A stretch of DNA of 64,000 nucleotides from CBDAQD01 sp965275905 (lineage in GTDB: Bacteria > Pseudomonadota > Alphaproteobacteria > Rhizobiales > JAJFHC01), in contig CBDHYJ010000059.1 in assembly GCA_965275905.1 (NCBI GenBank), forward strand, positions 1 to 64,000, in the 5' to 3' direction. A program made the position numbers and the translations under genes. The notes beneath the pieces were generated by a model. The model saw only the letters and a list, made by a program, of their open reading frames with translations. It was not told the origin of the DNA and ran no database searches. Below are positions 60,467 to 64,000 of this stretch, piece after piece. Position 1 is the stretch's first letter. The number at the start of each line of letters is the position of its first letter.

Positions 60467-61663
60467 CTAGCGTGTCACCGCAAGCGGACCGCCGGACATG
60501 CGCCGCGCGTACCACAGCGTCAGTGCGGCGGCGGCCAGCAGCATCGGCGCGGCCCCGATGTTGACGGCGGCCCAGCCGATCCCGTGCAGCAGGCCCGCCG
60601 AGGCAAATGACGCCACGGCCGCAATGCCTGCGATCATCATTTCAGCAGCACCCTGAACCCGGCCGCGCTCCTCGGGCCGGTGCGAAGCGGTGATCATGGT
60701 TGTGCCGGCGGTGTACATGAAGTTCCAGCCGACCCCGAGCAGCGCCAGGGCAATGCCGAAATTGAGAAATGCGATGCCTGATGCGGCCACGGCAGCGCTC
60801 ACGCCGAGCGTCACGGCGCCCGTCAGGGCGATTGCCGCCGCGCCGAAACGGTCGATCAGCCTGCCGGTGAAGAACGACGGCAGGAACATGCCGAGCACGT
60901 GCCACTGGATCACGGTGGCGGCGTCGGAAACCGGATAGTTGCAGGCGACCATGGCGAGCGGTGTCGCCAGCATCATCAGGATCATGACGCCGTGGCCGAC
61001 ACCGGCATTGGCAATCGCTGCAATGAAGATCGGCTGGCGCGCGATCTCGCCGAACGGCCGGCCGCCGGTGGCCGTCTGGGCAACCTCGGTCTTTTCTTCG
61101 ATGAGGCCGATGATCAGCGCGATCGAAAGCAGGCTGAGCCCGGTGACCGCAAGGAAAGAGCCAGCGAACAACACCGGTGCGAACAGATCCTTCGACCAGA
61201 TGGACAGGGTGGGGGCCGCCAGGGCGGCGATGATCCCGCCGGTCATGACGGTGGATACGGCCCTGCCGCGCCGGTCCGGCGCGACCGAGTCGGTGGCCGC
61301 CAGCCGGTAGTACTGGCCGATGGCCTGATAGATGCCGAGCACCGCGTTGCCGGCGCAGAACATAAGAAAGTCGCTCTGGAAAATCGCGATCGTTGAGATC
61401 ACGCCTCCGGCAATTCCCGCCACGGCGCCCGCGGTGAATCCGGCGCGGCGGCCGAAGCGCTGCATGAATTGCGAGGCGGGCCGCGTCACGAAAATCATGG
61501 TGAGCGCGCCGAGGCCGGCCGGCAGTGTGGCAAGCGCCTTGTTTTCCGCAAGGATCTGGCCGACGAGGCCGGACATGGTGATGCCGATCATCAATGCCGC
61601 CCAGAACAGGGCCTGACAGACGGCAAGGAGGTATACGTTCCGCTCCGCGCGGTTGACTGACAT
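60467..61663 (-). CDS. Major facilitator superfamily transporter
   Basis: 398 residues with 12 predicted helices. GALTMIFVTRPASQFMQRFGRRAGF corresponds to the conserved loop between helices 2 and 3, and ATDSVAPDRRGRAVSTVMTGGIIAAL to the equivalent in the middle. Resembles the DHA-type efflux carriers. It follows a LysR-controlled oxygenase gene but is convergent with it. Substrate unknown. Confidence 0.9.
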   Translation of the reverse strand: MSVNRAERNVYLLAVCQALFWAALMIGITMSGLVGQILAENKALATLPAGLGALTMIFVTRPASQFMQRFGRRAGFTAGAVAGIAGGVISTIAIFQSDFLMFCAGNAVLGIYQAIGQYYRLAATDSVAPDRRGRAVSTVMTGGIIAALAAPTLSIWSKDLFAPVLFAGSFLAVTGLSLLSIALIIGLIEEKTEVAQTATGGRPFGEIARQPIFIAAIANAGVGHGVMILMMLATPLAMVACNYPVSDAATVIQWHVLGMFLPSFFTGRLIDRFGAAAIALTGAVTLGVSAAVAASGIAFLNFGIALALLGVGWNFMYTAGTTMITASHRPEERGRVQGAAEMMIAGIAAVASFASAGLLHGIGWAAVNIGAAPMLLAAAALTLWYARRMSGGPLAVTR

Positions 61664-61696
61664 TGGCCTGTCTCCTGTTTTATCCGGACCTGCCGC

Positions 61697-62731
61697 TCAG
61701 CCGGCGGGCATCGGCGTTCTTGTCCGGAATCGGTTGCGATAGTCCTGGGGGGGCACGTTGAGGTGACGCTGGAACACGCGCCGCAGCGTCTCGGGATGGC
61801 CGAAGCCGCATTTCGCCGCGATCACGGGCAGGGGGTCGGTACTCTCCTCAAGCGCGCGGCGGGCGGCATCGACCCGCGCCCGCTCGACGAATTTGGCCGG
61901 CGTCGAGCCGGTTTCGCGCGTGAACACCCGGGCAAAGTTGCGTGGGCTCATGGCCGCTCTTTCCGCCATTGCTTCGACGGAAAGCTCCGCGGTGAGATTG
62001 TCGAGGATCCAGTCCTGCACTGCGCGTATCGGCGTTTCCTCGCCCGCCTGTGCTTCCAGATGCGCGCTGAATTGGGACTGCCCGCCCGGCCGTTTGAGAA
62101 AGGCGACGATCTCGCGCGCCGTGGCGAGCGCCAGATGCCGCCCGCAGTCCTGCTCGACCAGCGCCAGTGCCAGGTCCATGCCCGCCGTTACCCCTGCGGA
62201 GGTGTAGACATCGCCGTCGCGGACGTGCAGTGCGTCGGGTTCCACTTCCACCGACGGGTGCCCCCGCGCGAGGTCGGCGCAGGCGCGCCAGTGCGTCGTC
62301 GCGCGCCGTTTGTCGAGGAGGCCGGCGGCGGCCAGGATGAACGCGCCGGTGCAGATCGATCCGATGCGCCGGATACGCGGAGCGATGTCGCGGAGTTGCT
62401 CGAGGATTTCTCCGTCTTCCGCGATTGCGCTGTTGCCGTCGCCGCCGGCGACCAGAAGCGTATCGAGATCATCGGGCGCCACGTCGCGCAGCGCGCGCGA
62501 GGCGACAACCTCGAAGCCTGGCGACATGCGGATCGGGCCCGCTTCGGGGCCAATGATTTCTGTAACGTAGGATACGCACGTACCGGGTTCGTCTTCGCCG
62601 ATGAAGTTGCGCATGTACCGGCTGGCCGAGGCGAACACCTGAAGCGGCCCGACGACATCGAGACTGTTCGCGTCGGGATAGGCGAACATGGCGATGCGCA
62701 ATTCGGGCCAGGAACGGGAAGGAGGGGCCAT
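61697..62731 (-). CDS. GlxA-type AraC-family regulator with DJ-1/PfpI domain
   Basis: 344 residues from ATG 62731 (CGAGG upstream; longer frames add an unlikely lead). N-terminal DJ-1/PfpI domain (LRIAMFAYPDANSLDVVGPLQVFASA ... DTLLVAGGDGNSA ... RIGSICTGAFILAAAGLLDKRRATTHW) and C-terminal AraC DNA-binding domain (LSVEAMAERAAMSPRNFARVFTRETGSTPAKFVERARVDAARRALEES ... CGFGHPETLRRVFQRHL). Members regulate glycine betaine and carnitine catabolism (GbdR, CdhR) among other systems, which fits the osmolyte genes elsewhere in the window, but its own target cannot be named. Confidence 0.92.
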   Translation of the reverse strand: MAPPSRSWPELRIAMFAYPDANSLDVVGPLQVFASASRYMRNFIGEDEPGTCVSYVTEIIGPEAGPIRMSPGFEVVASRALRDVAPDDLDTLLVAGGDGNSAIAEDGEILEQLRDIAPRIRRIGSICTGAFILAAAGLLDKRRATTHWRACADLARGHPSVEVEPDALHVRDGDVYTSAGVTAGMDLALALVEQDCGRHLALATAREIVAFLKRPGGQSQFSAHLEAQAGEETPIRAVQDWILDNLTAELSVEAMAERAAMSPRNFARVFTRETGSTPAKFVERARVDAARRALEESTDPLPVIAAKCGFGHPETLRRVFQRHLNVPPQDYRNRFRTRTPMPAG

Positions 62732-63190
62732 CGGGACCTCGGCAGGTTTATTGGACCTAGCCAGAATGGCAGGCGAGGGAAATGGCAGCAATGACAAAGA
62801 TCCCACAGTTTCTGCCAGGCGACTTTGCGCTCGGAGATGACTTGCCATTGCATTCCAGATAACAGCTGCCGAAAGGCCACAGTTTGCTCGATGTCATCCT
62901 TGCCGGCGCGAATGCGACGGCGAGGATCCACTTATCCCATCACCAGGCTCAAGCCCCGCCAATGGACCCTCGGCCTCGCTGACGGCTCGGCCAAGGGTGA
63001 CAGTATTTGACGCTCCTGCTCCCGGACACGCTCAGCCTTGGCCGGCCAGGTTTTCCACCGTCATCAAACCTTCAAGGTTGCGTCACCGGACTGAAACAGG
63101 GCCGTTCGATAGTCGTCATGTTTTGAGGATTCGGTGGGTTGCCCGGGGCATGACCCGGGCCTACACCAAACAAGAGCGGGAGAGACCGAA
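62732..63190. repeat. Repeat-bearing intergenic region
   Basis: A 459-base gap without a convincing gene. It holds a degenerate relative of the 40195 repeat (TGTCATCCTTG then a GGATCCA-type phrase near 62890-62930), an imperfect palindrome around 62965-63003 that ends in GGGTGACA as in other units, and a palindromic unit GCCCGGG/CCCGGGC at 63141-63160. The last part must hold the promoter of the PhnD-like gene. Confidence 0.6.
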
Positions 63191-64000
63191 ATGACGTCGA
63201 GGCTGGCACACGCCACGTTCGCATTGCTGTTTGCCATTGGGATCATCTTCTCCACCCATTCCGTTCGCGCCGAGCCGCTGCGTCTGGCGGTGACGGATGT
63301 CGAGGGACTGGAGCGGCTCCAGACCGAGTGGGGTCCGTTCAAGGCCGCGCTGGAAAAGGCGACGGGCCTGGAATTCAAGTTTCTGCCTGTAAACAACCGC
63401 ACGGCTGCCGCCGAGGCCCTTCGCGCGAAGAAGGTCGACTTCGTCATTTCGGGACCGGCCGAGTATGTCGTGATCCACAAGCTGACGGACGCCAGGGCAT
63501 TGATCGGATTCAGCCGGCCGGACTATTTCTGCGCCATCGTGGCGATGTCGAAGTCGCCGATCCTCAAGCCTGCCGACCTGAAGGGCAAGAAGGTGTCGTT
63601 CAAGGACGTCGGTTCGACGTCCGGTCACCTGTGTCCGATGCAGGTTCTTGCCGATTACGGCATCGATCCAATGAAGGACATCAAACGGGTGCACACGTCT
63701 CTCAACGTGCAGCACGAAGCGCTCAAGCGGGGCGATACCGCCGCCATGGGCGTTAACTACAACAGCTGGATCGCCAGGACCCGCGACAAGGACGGATCGG
63801 TACCGCCCGGCGCATTCCGCGTGATCGCGCGTTCCGGCGACCTGCCGAACGACATGCTGATGGTCGCCTCCCACGTCGATGCGGCGGTCGCCAAGAAGGT
63901 GGCTGACGCCATCGTCGACAATGAGAAGGCGATAGCCGACGCCATCCTCGCGCATGAGGAAAACGGCAAGTACAAGGGCATGACCTTCCTCAAGATATCC
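63191..64000 (+). CDS. PhnD-like phosphate/phosphonate ABC transporter binding protein (cut by window end)
   Basis: 270 residues are visible with no stop before the window end. Signal peptide (MTSRLAHATFALLFAIGIIFSTHSVRA), then PLRLAVTDVEGLERLQTEWGPFKAALEKATG, DFVISGPAEYVVI and VSFKDVGSTSGHLCPMQVLADYGIDP, which are the PhnD/phosphonate-binding (PF12974) landmarks. GGGAGAG precedes the ATG. The transporter ATPase and permease are expected just beyond the window. Ligand may be phosphonate, phosphate or another anion; relatives also bind 3-phosphonate-like organosulfur ligands. Confidence 0.85.
   Translation, partial: MTSRLAHATFALLFAIGIIFSTHSVRAEPLRLAVTDVEGLERLQTEWGPFKAALEKATGLEFKFLPVNNRTAAAEALRAKKVDFVISGPAEYVVIHKLTDARALIGFSRPDYFCAIVAMSKSPILKPADLKGKKVSFKDVGSTSGHLCPMQVLADYGIDPMKDIKRVHTSLNVQHEALKRGDTAAMGVNYNSWIARTRDKDGSVPPGAFRVIARSGDLPNDMLMVASHVDAAVAKKVADAIVDNEKAIADAILAHEENGKYKGMTFLKIS

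Noticed and set aside
61697..62731. Assignment of the GlxA-type regulator as GbdR or CdhR
   Set aside because: The family includes these, but sequence alone does not place it, and it is not next to the betaine operons.

Overview
The window reads as a GC-rich chromosomal segment of an alphaproteobacterium, probably a free-living and possibly marine heterotroph. I base this on codon use, dense short operons joined by ATGA overlaps, palindromic intergenic repeats of a type common in alphaproteobacteria, and a gene content dominated by uptake and catabolism of small organic acids and methylated onium compounds. The exact genus cannot be read from the sequence. I saw no rRNA, tRNA, CRISPR array, phage module or transposase.

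Layout. 0-7 kb: a beta-propeller protein, a chromate-efflux pair (ChrA with a rhodanese-ChrB protein), a threonine-dehydratase-like enzyme, a soluble sugar dehydrogenase and a LacI regulator. 7-13.1 kb: a tripartite tricarboxylate transporter (TctA, TctB, TctC) followed by a CoA-acylating aldehyde dehydrogenase and an AMP-forming acyl-CoA ligase. This is the enzyme pair of sulfoacetate catabolism (SauS and SauT), here with a TTT importer and a LacI regulator. 13-33.4 kb: mixed housekeeping and signalling genes, including an orphan histidine kinase, penicillin-acylase-family hydrolase, PaiB-like protein, acetyltransferases, HD-GYP protein, secreted repeat protein, Pat-like protein acetyltransferase, a TetR-controlled YbhG/F/S-type efflux operon, LysE exporters and an adenylate cyclase.

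33.5-57.8 kb is the most interesting part. Two divergent loci repeat the same logic. Locus A (33.5-40.2 kb) has an XRE-cupin regulator, a dimethylglycine-dehydrogenase-like FAD-GcvT protein and an alcohol dehydrogenase facing a Rieske oxygenase and a DddP-like M24 enzyme. Locus B (46.4-56.4 kb) has an RpiR regulator, a Stc2-like Rieske oxygenase, an aldehyde dehydrogenase, a carboxymuconolactone-decarboxylase-family protein and two HpbD-like enolase-superfamily enzymes facing a second FAD-GcvT protein and a class III aminotransferase. Together they look like a catabolic island for proline-betaine, hydroxyproline-betaine or related quaternary ammonium or sulfonium osmolytes. Between the loci lies a repeat-rich accessory stretch (40.2-46.4 kb) with hypothetical proteins, an outer-membrane barrel flanked by a 30-bp duplication, a TfdA-like dioxygenase, a degenerate ferritin-like protein and a cysteine hydrolase whose end is encoded by an intergenic repeat.

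57.8-64 kb: a TetR gene, a LysR gene and its likely target (a CmcJ/NvfI-family oxygenase), both preceded by the same palindrome; then an MFS exporter, a GlxA-type AraC regulator, a repeat-bearing gap and the start of a PhnD-like binding protein cut by the window end.
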